Source: an uncultured Granulosicoccaceae bacterium
GTDB lineage: Bacteria > Pseudomonadota > Gammaproteobacteria > Granulosicoccales > Granulosicoccaceae
Assembly: GCA_937957915.1 (NCBI GenBank)
Contig: CALGNZ010000013.1
Location: 1-48,789 of the forward strand
Direction: 5' to 3'
Length of the DNA: 48,789 bases
Notes under the pieces: generated by a model
Told to the model about the DNA's origin: nothing
Databases searched by the model: none
The model's input: only the letters and a program-made list of their open reading frames with translations
Part shown: piece by piece, positions 17,764 to 25,696 of the stretch
How the letters are laid out: each line of letters opens with the position of its first letter
Position numbering within the stretch: the stretch's first letter is position 1
Program-made: the position numbers and the translations under genes

Positions 17764-18935
17764 GCGGCAGCTCCGGCAAGCAGTGTTACAGCTGCTGTGG
17801 TACAAATGCCGCCATGCGTATCAGCCACGGCATACCTGGGTAGTGATACGGGCTGGAGCTCTTTTTCGTAAAGGCCTTCCAGTAACAACGCGCATGTGGC
17901 CGTTTGCGCAACACCTGTTGCACCAACCGGGGCGCCCTGGCCCATTAATCCACCAGAAAGATTAATCGGACAGTTTCCGCCTGGTGAAAAACAGCCGTCA
18001 TCCAGATCACGGCAAATGTCACTGCTCAACCCCAACGCGTCAATGGCCTGCAGTTGCGCGCCGGCGTAGGCATCGTAGACTTCAGCGATGTTGATTTGCT
18101 TCGCAGTAATACCGGCCTCGCGACAGGCGCGTTGCATCGCCAATCGCTTGGCCGCAAACTCACCTGCATCGGATCTTGCCCCCAGGTGTACGGTATCTGA
18201 CGCTGCACCTGCACCTACGATGGCCGGCGCATTTTTTCGTTTACCGGGCCGATGCTTTGGCGCAGACAATATGACCGATGCTGCACCATCACTCAACGGC
18301 GAGCAATGCAGCCGGCGGTAAGGCGTCGCTATCATCGGGGATTCATCTATCTCTGGCTGCTTGTGCAACCTTCCTAAATGCGCGCGCGGATTGTGCATAG
18401 CGTTGGCGCGATTTTGTCGGGTAACCTGCCCAAGGTGATGACTGTTAACGGCAACTCGATTCATAAACGACTGAAACGACAACGCGTACAATACGGTTGA
18501 ACTGACACCTGTCATGCCGTCAACCCAGGCATCGAACGAGAAACTGTAAAGCGACTTTACCGTCTGCGCGGATAGCTGCGATGCAGACGGATCAACCCCA
18601 ACCACAGCAACATGCCTGATTGCTCCCGACTGTATTAGTCGCACGCCTGCCTGCACAGCAAGCTGACCGGAAGCACCCCCACCTTCAACACGCATCGTTG
18701 ACGCACCAATCAAGCCGAGATCACCGGCCAGCACCGAGGCGGGATTAAGCTGCAACGAAAAGAAATCACTTTCAGAGGCAACAATCAGCGCATCGATATC
18801 GGGCCGCTCCAGGGAGGACATTGACAATGCGTCTTCGAAAGCGGCAAGCGCCCAGTCCCTGAACGATGAACCATCCGTTCGCCGGTTGAACGCGGTGATT
18901 CCAACGCCACACACGATCGCCTTTATCTGAGCCAT
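17760..18935 (-). CDS. Thiolase-fold protein of the SCP-x/Ltp2 type lacking thiolase catalytic residues
   Basis: A 391-residue thiolase-fold protein. The fold is clear (SPLSDGAASVIL, GGLMGQGAPVGATG), but the catalytic set is altered. The nucleophilic cysteine position reads GGGASG with glycine at 87, the usual HDAF histidine is tyrosine (EVYDAYAG, Y287), and the GHP histidine is alanine (GQGAP). Such changes fit non-thiolase members such as Ltp2, an aldolase that works with a DUF35 partner and uses tyrosines; a DUF35 gene lies immediately downstream. It may therefore carry out retro-aldol cleavage of a beta-hydroxyacyl-CoA. The ATG at 18935 has AGGA seven bases upstream. It is the first gene of the leftward operon. 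Confidence 0.82.
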   Translation of the reverse strand: MAQIKAIVCGVGITAFNRRTDGSSFRDWALAAFEDALSMSSLERPDIDALIVASESDFFSLQLNPASVLAGDLGLIGASTMRVEGGGASGQLAVQAGVRLIQSGAIRHVAVVGVDPSASQLSAQTVKSLYSFSFDAWVDGMTGVSSTVLYALSFQSFMNRVAVNSHHLGQVTRQNRANAMHNPRAHLGRLHKQPEIDESPMIATPYRRLHCSPLSDGAASVILSAPKHRPGKRKNAPAIVGAGAASDTVHLGARSDAGEFAAKRLAMQRACREAGITAKQINIAEVYDAYAGAQLQAIDALGLSSDICRDLDDGCFSPGGNCPINLSGGLMGQGAPVGATGVAQTATCALLLEGLYEKELQPVSLPRYAVADTHGGICTTAAVTLLAGAAA

Positions 18936-19296
18936 GCAGTGTCCTGATGCGATAATAAACAGCAACGGCTAAGTTGCACCGCTGCAGTTTGGCTTAACAT
19001 ATTTGTAAATACAAGTTATTGTGTGAACACGGTGCCTGCTGCAGCACAAACACGCTTATCATTCACTCACATTGAAGAAACTAGCTTCTTTTACAGCATT
19101 ATTGTGCAAACCCCGGTAGCAGACCTGTACGAATTTTCGAGTGAATTGATACTGGAAGATGCTTGACAGTGCAGAGTCATTACTATCAAATTGTCTGCAC
19201 CTATTGTTTGGCATCACAATTCAACTGGCTGCTCAGAAACAGGGGTCGCAGCAAGGGCGCAAGATTGACAGTCTCCCAAAGGGCTAACTGATTTGC
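18936..19296. promoter_or_regulatory. Divergent control region with HutC-like palindrome
   Basis: 361 bases between the two divergent catabolic operons, with no gene. A palindrome TTGTA-AA-TACAA at 19003-19014 lies 68 bases upstream of the thiolase-fold start and resembles TTGTATATACAA-type operators of HutC regulators. On the plus strand, a perfect TTGACA at 19163-19168 could be a -35 box; the nearest -10-like TATCAA (19184-19189) is only 15 bases away, so the promoter is uncertain. A second TTGACA lies at 19265-19270. A small stem AAGAA/TTCTT occurs at 19075-19090. Confidence 0.5.
19003..19014. promoter_or_regulatory. Candidate GntR/HutC operator
   Basis: The sequence TTGTAAATACAA has perfect five-base inverted arms. 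It sits in the divergent region where the promoter of the leftward operon, which encodes a HutC-type GntR protein, is expected. Assignment is by resemblance only. Confidence 0.45.
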
Positions 19297-20064
19297 ATGG
19301 CAATTCTTGATTATCCATCGACCATCTGGAACGAAGCACTGGAACTGGCACAAGACCAGAGACCAGATGCCCTGATTCTTGAAGGCACCTGGTGGCGAGA
19401 ATCCGCTACGAGAAACAGGCTGTCACACTTGTCCAATGTCAGAGAATTAAATTTCCCGGACATGTTTATCGGTGAATACGCAGAGGCCAGCATCGTTTAC
19501 TGCTGCGCCTACGGAGCAGCGCGTGCGGTAGAGCCTGCACACATATTCGGCCAGCTGGGCACCCCGTTACTAATACAGATTGGCACCTGCGGCACACTGG
19601 ATGTCAACGCCAGTACCGGTAGCGTTGTACTGCCAGAATCCTGTGCTGCCAGAGATGGCGTTTCACAAATCTATGGCGCCGGCGCAACGGTCAACACCAG
19701 CGCACAATGGGTGTCTGAAGCAGAGCGCCAGCTACTAGGGGAACAAATAGCAACCACTCGTGCCAAACACCTGACCTGGCCCAGTCTATTCGCACAATCC
19801 GACATTATGTGTAACGAGTGGATAAGAGAAGGTTTTTTGTCGATTGATATGGAAACATCCACCGTGGCCGCGGTGGCGGAATATTTCGGCGTCGACTGTG
19901 TGTCCCTGTTATCTGTCTGGGATGCACTGCCACACGGTAGAACATTTTTAGACCCCTTAAACACAGAAGACGCTGATAAACTGAAGCGCTCCAACGAAGT
20001 CGTATTTCAAGTAGCGTTAAATCTGGCGCAACTGGCACAACAGAATTTTTCAAAATCAAATTAA
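19297..20064 (+). CDS. Nucleoside phosphorylase family protein
   Basis: A 255-residue protein of the PNP/UDP phosphorylase family. The phosphate-side strand IQIGTCGTL and the signature SIDMETSTVAAVAEYFGV, whose glutamate and aspartate bind the ribose and base regions, are both present. These enzymes split a nucleoside with phosphate to a base and sugar-1-phosphate. The N-terminal part (WNEALELAQDQRPDALILEGTWW) is less typical, so substrate choice cannot be inferred. The ATG at 19297 lacks a strong ribosome site. It opens the rightward operon, 29 bases before the ABC substrate-binding protein, opposite an operon that carries a nucleoside hydrolase. A link to nucleoside-like substrates is therefore likely. 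Confidence 0.82.
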   Translation: MAILDYPSTIWNEALELAQDQRPDALILEGTWWRESATRNRLSHLSNVRELNFPDMFIGEYAEASIVYCCAYGAARAVEPAHIFGQLGTPLLIQIGTCGTLDVNASTGSVVLPESCAARDGVSQIYGAGATVNTSAQWVSEAERQLLGEQIATTRAKHLTWPSLFAQSDIMCNEWIREGFLSIDMETSTVAAVAEYFGVDCVSLLSVWDALPHGRTFLDPLNTEDADKLKRSNEVVFQVALNLAQLAQQNFSKSN

Positions 20065-20093
20065 ACGAAGGCACAAACTGCAGAGGAACAAGT

Positions 20094-21326
20094 ATGAACA
20101 AAACACTCAAATGGGCTTTTCTCGCATCGTCATTATCCTTAGCGCCTCTGGCCGTCAGTGCAGACACAGCTGATGGCGAATCGCTTATCGGAAAATCGTG
20201 GGAAGACATAACAGCGATGGCCCGCGGCGGCGAGGTAAACTGGTTTCTATGGGGCGGTTCCGACAATATTAATCAATATGTATCGGAATACATTGGCGGC
20301 ATTTTAAAAGAAGATTACGACATTAAACTGAATCGCGTTGGCCTTAGCGACACAGTGGAAGCCGTTAACATTGTACTAGGTGAGAAAGAATCCGGAGTGA
20401 TGGACAAAGGTTCAGTGGACATGATCTGGATCAACGGTGAAAATTTCAGAACCATGAAGCAAGGCGGCCTGGCCTACTGCGGATACACAGACACGCTACC
20501 CAACAACAAACTCGTTAACTGGGATAACCCGGCGATTGCCAATGACTTTGGCGTTCCGGTAGATGGTTGCGAGGTGCCGTGGTCAAAAGCACAATTCGCG
20601 TTTGCCTACGATACCGCCAGAACCGAAACTCCGCCCAGGTCAATCGGCGAGCTTATAGACTGGGCCAAAGCCAACCCCGGTAAGTTTACTTATCCTGCTC
20701 CGCCAGACTTTAACGGCTCTGTTTTTGTACGACATGTTTTCTACCATGCAGCTGGTGGCGTTGATAATCTGCTGGGAGACTTCGACCAGGCAAAGTTCGA
20801 TGAAGTTGCGGAAAAGACGTGGGCCATACTCAATGACCTGGAGCCCAGCCTGTGGCGCGAGGGCAAAACCTACCCGACTTCCATTGCCGCAATGGAACAA
20901 CTGTACGCAAATTCTGAAGTGGACCTGACTTTTAACTATGAGCCGGCAGGCGTTGGACTGAATATCGAAAACGGCGTCTTCCCCCCTACTACTCAGGGCT
21001 ATGGCCTGACCGACGGCACCATAGGTAACACCAATTACACAATCATCCCTTTCAATTCTCCGAACAAGGCGGCCGCACTGGTTCTGCAAAACGTGTTGCT
21101 CTCAGGAGAGGCACAGCTGCAAAAAGCCTTACCTGATGTATGGGGAACGAAAGCCGCCATTGAGGTGTCGCGCACCAGTGATGACATACAGGCAAAATTC
21201 GCTGCCATCAAAACCCATCCGAATGTAGCGCCTGCGGCTGAACTGGCCAAAGCAGCATTGCCCGAACTGCAAGCGTCATGGATTTCGGCCATAGAAAAAG
21301 GCTGGATTGAAAACGTCGGTAACTAA
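20094..21326 (+). CDS. ABC importer periplasmic binding protein, YnjB type
   Basis: A 410-residue substrate-binding protein with a Sec signal peptide (MNKTLKWAFLASSLSLAPLAVSADT). After the leader, EVNWFLWGGSDNINQYVSEY and LSDTVEAVNIVLGEKESG match the YnjB branch of the polyamine/thiamine/iron-type binding proteins. It should capture a ligand in the periplasm for the two permeases and ATPase that follow. The ligand of YnjBCD systems is not established, so this cluster gives a hint: a nucleoside-like or sugar-containing compound. The start has AGGAAC upstream. A 226-base gap follows, with a small hairpin that may favour higher expression of this protein than of the membrane subunits. Confidence 0.88.
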   Translation: MNKTLKWAFLASSLSLAPLAVSADTADGESLIGKSWEDITAMARGGEVNWFLWGGSDNINQYVSEYIGGILKEDYDIKLNRVGLSDTVEAVNIVLGEKESGVMDKGSVDMIWINGENFRTMKQGGLAYCGYTDTLPNNKLVNWDNPAIANDFGVPVDGCEVPWSKAQFAFAYDTARTETPPRSIGELIDWAKANPGKFTYPAPPDFNGSVFVRHVFYHAAGGVDNLLGDFDQAKFDEVAEKTWAILNDLEPSLWREGKTYPTSIAAMEQLYANSEVDLTFNYEPAGVGLNIENGVFPPTTQGYGLTDGTIGNTNYTIIPFNSPNKAAALVLQNVLLSGEAQLQKALPDVWGTKAAIEVSRTSDDIQAKFAAIKTHPNVAPAAELAKAALPELQASWISAIEKGWIENVGN

Positions 21327-21496
21327 CTGGTACTCCGAGCTTTGAGAACAAACAAACGGGTCTTTAGCACAAACCAGACAGTTGGTAACAATCAACCAAT
21401 GGAATGCGTTACTGGCCCTGCTGTTTATCTGGACATTACTCACCAGTGAAAGCCACCACCTAACCGCCTTATGCAAATGCGTCGACGAAATTACTC

Positions 21497-21512
21497 CGGG
21501 GTAAACACCCCG
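21497..21512 (+). other. Hairpin between binding-protein and permease genes
   Basis: A stem CGGGGT / ACCCCG with an AAAC tetraloop lies in the 226-base gap after the binding-protein gene. There is no T-run, so it is more likely an RNA-stabilising or decay-barrier element than a terminator. The rest of the gap shows no gene. Confidence 0.35.
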
Positions 21513-21552
21513 ATGCAAAAGGCCTAAGCGGATTTCCGGACCCCGATTTTTT

Positions 21553-22410
21553 ATGTCAGACAGATTTAAAATAGGTCTGCTGCTGTTTCCGGCACTAAGT
21601 ATTATTGTGGTGCTGTTTTTTGGCGGGCTGCTGGTCGGCTTAATGCGCAGCTTCAACTACATGCCTGTAATCGGGTTAACTCAACCAGACTTGAGCGCCT
21701 ATGTTTCAGTCTTTACTGACAAAGAATTTTATTTGTCGTTTTTACTGACATTTCATATCGCTTTTACATCCACGGTTATTTCCTGCATTCTTGCAGTGGC
21801 GGCAGCCTTATTACTGCGCCGGCAGTTTATCGGGCGCGCCGTCGTTAATTTTCTATTTCAACTAAACCTCACAGTGCCTCACCTGGTAGGCGCCATCGGC
21901 ATCCTGTATTTGTTTTCGCAGTCCGGAAGCTTTGCCAGACTGGCTGCAGAATGGGGCATGATTGCCGGGCCGTCTGATTTCCCTGCACTTGTCTTTGACC
22001 CCTACGCCATCGGCATCATTCTTCAGTATGTGTGGAAGGAAGTGCCATTTATTGGCGTTATCGTATTGGCTAACATGCAATCGATTGGCGAAGACTACGA
22101 GAGCGTTGCGCGCTCACTGGGTGCGAGTCGCTGGCAGGCATTCAGGCATGTGCTGTTGCCTTTGATATTTCCTGGTATGTTGTCAGCGTCGGTGATGGTA
22201 TTTGCGTTTACTTTCGGTGCCTACGAGATACCGGCAATTCTGGGTGCTAACTACCCTGCCGCATTGCCTGTACTGGCTTATCGCCACTACACAGATGTAG
22301 ATCTGGCGGCCCGACCAGAAGCGATGGCAATGGCCATTATCATCGCACTGCTTAGCGCTGTTATGATTTACTTTTATGTACGGTTTTCACGGCAGCGGGT
22401 ACGAAGCTGA
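21553..22410 (+). CDS. ABC transporter permease, YnjC/PotB type (first)
   Basis: A 285-residue inner-membrane permease with about six transmembrane helices, the first at residues 5-27. The cytoplasmic EAA loop that contacts the ATPase is visible as YESVARSLGASRWQAF followed by LPLIFPG. It forms the translocation channel with the next permease. Its TGA stop overlaps the ATG of the second permease in TGATG, a coupling arrangement that favours equal synthesis. It is classed with the binding-protein-dependent transport family of polyamine, iron and thiamine importers. Confidence 0.9.
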   Translation: MSDRFKIGLLLFPALSIIVVLFFGGLLVGLMRSFNYMPVIGLTQPDLSAYVSVFTDKEFYLSFLLTFHIAFTSTVISCILAVAAALLLRRQFIGRAVVNFLFQLNLTVPHLVGAIGILYLFSQSGSFARLAAEWGMIAGPSDFPALVFDPYAIGIILQYVWKEVPFIGVIVLANMQSIGEDYESVARSLGASRWQAFRHVLLPLIFPGMLSASVMVFAFTFGAYEIPAILGANYPAALPVLAYRHYTDVDLAARPEAMAMAIIIALLSAVMIYFYVRFSRQRVRS

Positions 22411-23234
22411 TGCAACGCAACGGTAGCCTGCTCGGCAGCAGTTTTCGATTCTTAACCGGTGCGTTGCTTATTACGTGGCTGGTGTTACCGCTTATCCCTC
22501 TGGCTATCTGGTCCTTCGCCAAAGGCTGGTTCTACCCTAGCCTGTTACCCAAAATGTGGTCACTCAAAGCCTGGAAGTACGCATTTTCGGACACCTCCGG
22601 TGTTCTCGATAGCCTATGGCTCACGATAGGTATCTCACTGGCTGCGACCTTCCTGTCAGTTTTGGTTGGAGTGCCAGCCGGACGCGCGCTGGGCATGTAT
22701 CAATTCAAGGGCAAATCCGCGGTAGAACTGTTGATACTGGCGCCAATGATTGTTCCGGGTATCGCTGTGGTACTGGGTATTCATTCCGTGTTTATTTCGA
22801 TGGGCTTGACCAACTCCGTGCCCGGTGTAATTTTGGTTCACCTGATACCAACCATCCCCTATATGGTGCTGGTAATGGCAGGCATATTCGCCAACTACGA
22901 TCCGGCATTCGAGTCGCAGGCCCGGTCGCTTGGCGCGTCAGCCCCGAAAACATTTTGGTACGTAACCTTACCCGCAATCATGCCAGGCATTATTGTTGGT
23001 GGACTGTTCGCCTTTCTAGTGTCCTGGAGCCAGTATATTTTAACGCTGCTGATTGGCGGAGGCAGGGTTGTCACTCTGCCGTTGTTACTGTTTAACTTCG
23101 CCACCTCCGGACGCAACGACATTACAGGTGCAATCGGTATGATCTATATATTGCCAGGCATCATAATTCTTATACTTACCGCTAAGCACTTGTCGGGTCG
23201 TAGCGGTGCAGTTGGAGGCTTTGGCCAAATTTGA
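22410..23234 (+). CDS. ABC transporter permease (second)
   Basis: A 274-residue integral membrane permease with about six helices (LITWLVLPLIPLAIW; VELLILAPMIVPGIAVVLG). The EAA loop reads ESQARSLGASAPKTFWYVT followed by LPAIMPGI. It pairs with the permease just upstream. The stop TGA overlaps the TTG start of the ATPase gene as TTGA. It forms one transporter with the YnjB-type binding protein and the downstream ATPase. Confidence 0.9.
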   Translation: MQRNGSLLGSSFRFLTGALLITWLVLPLIPLAIWSFAKGWFYPSLLPKMWSLKAWKYAFSDTSGVLDSLWLTIGISLAATFLSVLVGVPAGRALGMYQFKGKSAVELLILAPMIVPGIAVVLGIHSVFISMGLTNSVPGVILVHLIPTIPYMVLVMAGIFANYDPAFESQARSLGASAPKTFWYVTLPAIMPGIIVGGLFAFLVSWSQYILTLLIGGGRVVTLPLLLFNFATSGRNDITGAIGMIYILPGIIILILTAKHLSGRSGAVGGFGQI

Positions 23235-24274
23235 CACACGTCTCACTAAAGCAACTGACCAAGATCTATCCCGGCTCAATCGAACCGTCGCTTGATCAAT
23301 TGTCACTGGAAATTGCCAGTGGTGAATTGACCGCCTTGCTGGGGCCATCGGGCTGTGGGAAAACCACCACCATGAAAATGATTGCCGGCCTGCTGGAACC
23401 AACAGCAGGCGATGTTACCTTTGATGGCCGATCAGTCCTGAGAGATAAACCTGAGCACCGCGGCGTTGTTATGGTGTTCCAGAACTACCTGCTTTTTCCA
23501 TACATGAGTGTTGCGGCCAATATTGGTTTTGGCCTGAAGATGCGTAAAATTGACCAGACCGAGATAGATCGTCGCGTCAGTGAAATGCTCGACCTGGTCA
23601 AGCTACCCGATCTGGGCGCGAGACGTCCGAGTGAGCTATCCGGTGGTCAACAACAACGTGTAGCACTGGCTCGTGCGCTAATAGTACAACCCAATGTACT
23701 ACTGCTTGACGAACCACTATCAAACCTCGATGCGCACCTGCGGTTTGAAATGCGAGATCTCATTCGCAACCTGCAGCAAGACATGGGCATTACAACAATT
23801 TTTGTTACCCACGATCAGGAAGAAGCCGTTGTACTGGCAGACAAAGTAGCACTTATTCTCGACGGCCGTCTAAAGCAATACGACGTTCCAAGTGCGTTCT
23901 ATTCACGGCCTGTCGATAAAGCCACCGCTCTGTTTTTTGGCGGCCAGAATTTTCTTGCAGGCACCGTCAATGACGATCAATTTGTAACTCGGTTCGGCAG
24001 CCTGCGTCTGTCAGAAAAAACACCCAACGGACCCGGCACACTCACCATCAGACCAGAGAATATCCGCATTGGCAGTACAGCTGATGGCAGGAACTCTGTT
24101 GTCGCATCTTTAATTGACAAAATTTATTTAGGCACACAAACCAGATTGCAGTGCCAGGTTGGCGAGACCCAGTTGCAGGTGATCGCCAACCCCAATGATG
24201 TGCTCGAATACGAACCCGGACAAAACATCCCTCTGCTCTTTCCTGAAAACGCACTGTGGGTACTACAATCATGA
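23231..24274 (+). CDS. ABC transporter ATP-binding protein with TOBE domain
   Basis: A 347-residue ATPase. Walker A is GPSGCGKTT, the Q-loop is VFQNYLLFPYM, the signature is LSGGQQQR, and Walker B is LLLDEPLSNLDAH with the switch histidine in VTHDQEEA. The C-terminal 100 residues or so form a regulatory TOBE/OB domain (TLTIRPENIRIG). This is the PotA/UgpC/FbpC layout. It powers import by the two upstream permeases. It has a TTG start overlapping the preceding stop (TTGA). Twenty bases separate it from the epimerase gene, so transport and catabolism appear to share one transcript. Confidence 0.92.
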   Translation: MTHVSLKQLTKIYPGSIEPSLDQLSLEIASGELTALLGPSGCGKTTTMKMIAGLLEPTAGDVTFDGRSVLRDKPEHRGVVMVFQNYLLFPYMSVAANIGFGLKMRKIDQTEIDRRVSEMLDLVKLPDLGARRPSELSGGQQQRVALARALIVQPNVLLLDEPLSNLDAHLRFEMRDLIRNLQQDMGITTIFVTHDQEEAVVLADKVALILDGRLKQYDVPSAFYSRPVDKATALFFGGQNFLAGTVNDDQFVTRFGSLRLSEKTPNGPGTLTIRPENIRIGSTADGRNSVVASLIDKIYLGTQTRLQCQVGETQLQVIANPNDVLEYEPGQNIPLLFPENALWVLQS

Positions 24275-24293
24275 AACCACCTGGAACGCCACT

Positions 24294-25130
24294 ATGAAAT
24301 ACAGCGTGCATGCTGGTCTGTGGATGGCTCAATGGACTGATGAAATAACGCCTGTTCTCAAAACCGTTGCAGATCTGGGCTACGATGGTGTCGAAGTTTC
24401 CCTGTTGGGAATGACTGACGAAAAGGCAGCGGCACTGGGTAAATCGATACGAGAGCACGGACTGGAAGTCACTTGCTCTGACGGCTTATCGATCGATAAA
24501 GACATCACGTCTGCCGACCCTTCGGTTAGAGAAGCCGGTATCGAATACTTGAAGTGGGCCATCAAAACGACGTCATTGATCGGCGCTCGTGGACTGGCAG
24601 GTGTGTTATACGCACCATGGGGTGTATACGATCCAGCCAACAAGCAAGTCAGAGCGGATCGCTCCGCGGCTGCATTTGCTGCAGTTAATCACGAACTTGA
24701 AAGCCACGACGTCACCCTTGGCCTGGAAGCCATCAACCGGTTTGAAACCGACCTGGTTAACACCTCTGCCGAAGCAACTGCAATGGCCACTGCGTCAGGA
24801 TCGGATCGCGTTGGCGTGTTACTCGATACGTTTCATCTGAATATCGAAGAGAAAGACATAGAAAGCGCGATCACGAGCGCCGCTGAAAAGCTCGTGCATT
24901 TTCATGTTTCCGATAACGACCGGGGTGTTCCCGGCTCCGGTCATGTACCGTGGAATACGGTAAAAGGCGCACTGGATAAAATTAACTATGACAGCTGGAT
25001 TGTGGCAGAGATGTTTGTCATTGCCGGCAATCCGGCCAGTAGTGATTTAAACATCTGGCGCGATATAGAACCCGATGCAACCAAAGCTGCCGAACAGGCT
25101 TTGTCTTTTATGCGCGGACACTTCGGATGA
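24294..25130 (+). CDS. Ketose 3-epimerase (D-tagatose 3-epimerase family)
   Basis: A 278-residue TIM-barrel protein. Metal ligands are E145 (TLGLEAINRF), D178 (LLDTFHLNIEE), H204 (VHFHVSDNDRG) and E239 (IVAEMF). Their spacing of 33, 26 and 35 residues equals that of the four ligands in D-tagatose 3-epimerase (E152, D185, H211, E246). The substrate-closing segment RGVPGSGHVPW also fits. It should invert C3 of a free ketose such as tagatose, psicose, ribulose or xylulose. The ATG at 24294 is chosen; the open frame upstream lies inside the ATPase gene. The stop overlaps the DhaL start as ATGA. Confidence 0.88.
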   Translation: MKYSVHAGLWMAQWTDEITPVLKTVADLGYDGVEVSLLGMTDEKAAALGKSIREHGLEVTCSDGLSIDKDITSADPSVREAGIEYLKWAIKTTSLIGARGLAGVLYAPWGVYDPANKQVRADRSAAAFAAVNHELESHDVTLGLEAINRFETDLVNTSAEATAMATASGSDRVGVLLDTFHLNIEEKDIESAITSAAEKLVHFHVSDNDRGVPGSGHVPWNTVKGALDKINYDSWIVAEMFVIAGNPASSDLNIWRDIEPDATKAAEQALSFMRGHFG

Positions 25131-25681
25131 GCATGCCGTTTTATACCGCACTGGTTGCTCGATTCGAAACGCTTGAGCACGGGCTCAATCTGCTCGATGC
25201 CGCAACCGGCGACGGGGATCATGGCAGCACCATTGTCAAAGGGTTGCGTGCAATCGTTGCGGATGAAAATAACACACCAGCCAAGCGCTTTCGGCGGGCA
25301 GCTGGTGGCGCCTCAGGGTCTTTGTTCGCCGAGCTTATTGGTGCACTCGATAAGGTATTAAACCACGGCAATGATTTGTCCGAAGCGCTGCAGACAGCCG
25401 CAGATCGTATCAACCAGCTAGGCCAGGCCGTAAGCGGAGATAAAACCATGCTCGATGCACTACTGCCAGCTGCACAAGCGGACAGTATTGCCAGCGCGGT
25501 CAGCGCCGCACATCATGGAGCTGACTCAACCACTGCTATGGTCGCCAGACGAGGACGCGCTAAAAATGTAGAAGGTGGTGGCGCTGGACACAAAGACGCT
25601 GGTGCAACATCAGTTGCAGAAATGCTGACCGTTTTTGCCGAATACTATCCTTTGCACGGCACAACGGCGCATGACCAGTAG
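25127..25681 (+). CDS. dhaL: Dihydroxyacetone kinase-type ADP/ATP-binding subunit DhaL
   Basis: A 184-residue DhaL domain protein. The magnesium-binding aspartates D24, D29 and D31 lie in LDAATGDGDHGSTI, with the same spacing as D30, D35 and D37 of E. coli DhaL. GGASGSLF, SGDKTMLDAL and GHKDAGATS are the other nucleotide-site segments. It would hold ADP/ATP and transfer the phosphate to a sugar bound on DhaK. The order here (DhaL first, DhaK second) is the reverse of the classical dhaKLM order, and no DhaM phosphocarrier gene is in the window. Given the epimerase and aldolase neighbours, the substrate may be a ketose or erythrulose-like sugar rather than dihydroxyacetone. Confidence 0.9.
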   Translation: MSMPFYTALVARFETLEHGLNLLDAATGDGDHGSTIVKGLRAIVADENNTPAKRFRRAAGGASGSLFAELIGALDKVLNHGNDLSEALQTAADRINQLGQAVSGDKTMLDALLPAAQADSIASAVSAAHHGADSTTAMVARRGRAKNVEGGGAGHKDAGATSVAEMLTVFAEYYPLHGTTAHDQ

Positions 25682-25696
25682 CAAAAGACCGGTAAC

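Noticed and set aside
22616..23095. Plus-strand frame of 159 codons within the second permease
   Set aside because: An alternative-frame shadow of a clearly coding membrane protein.
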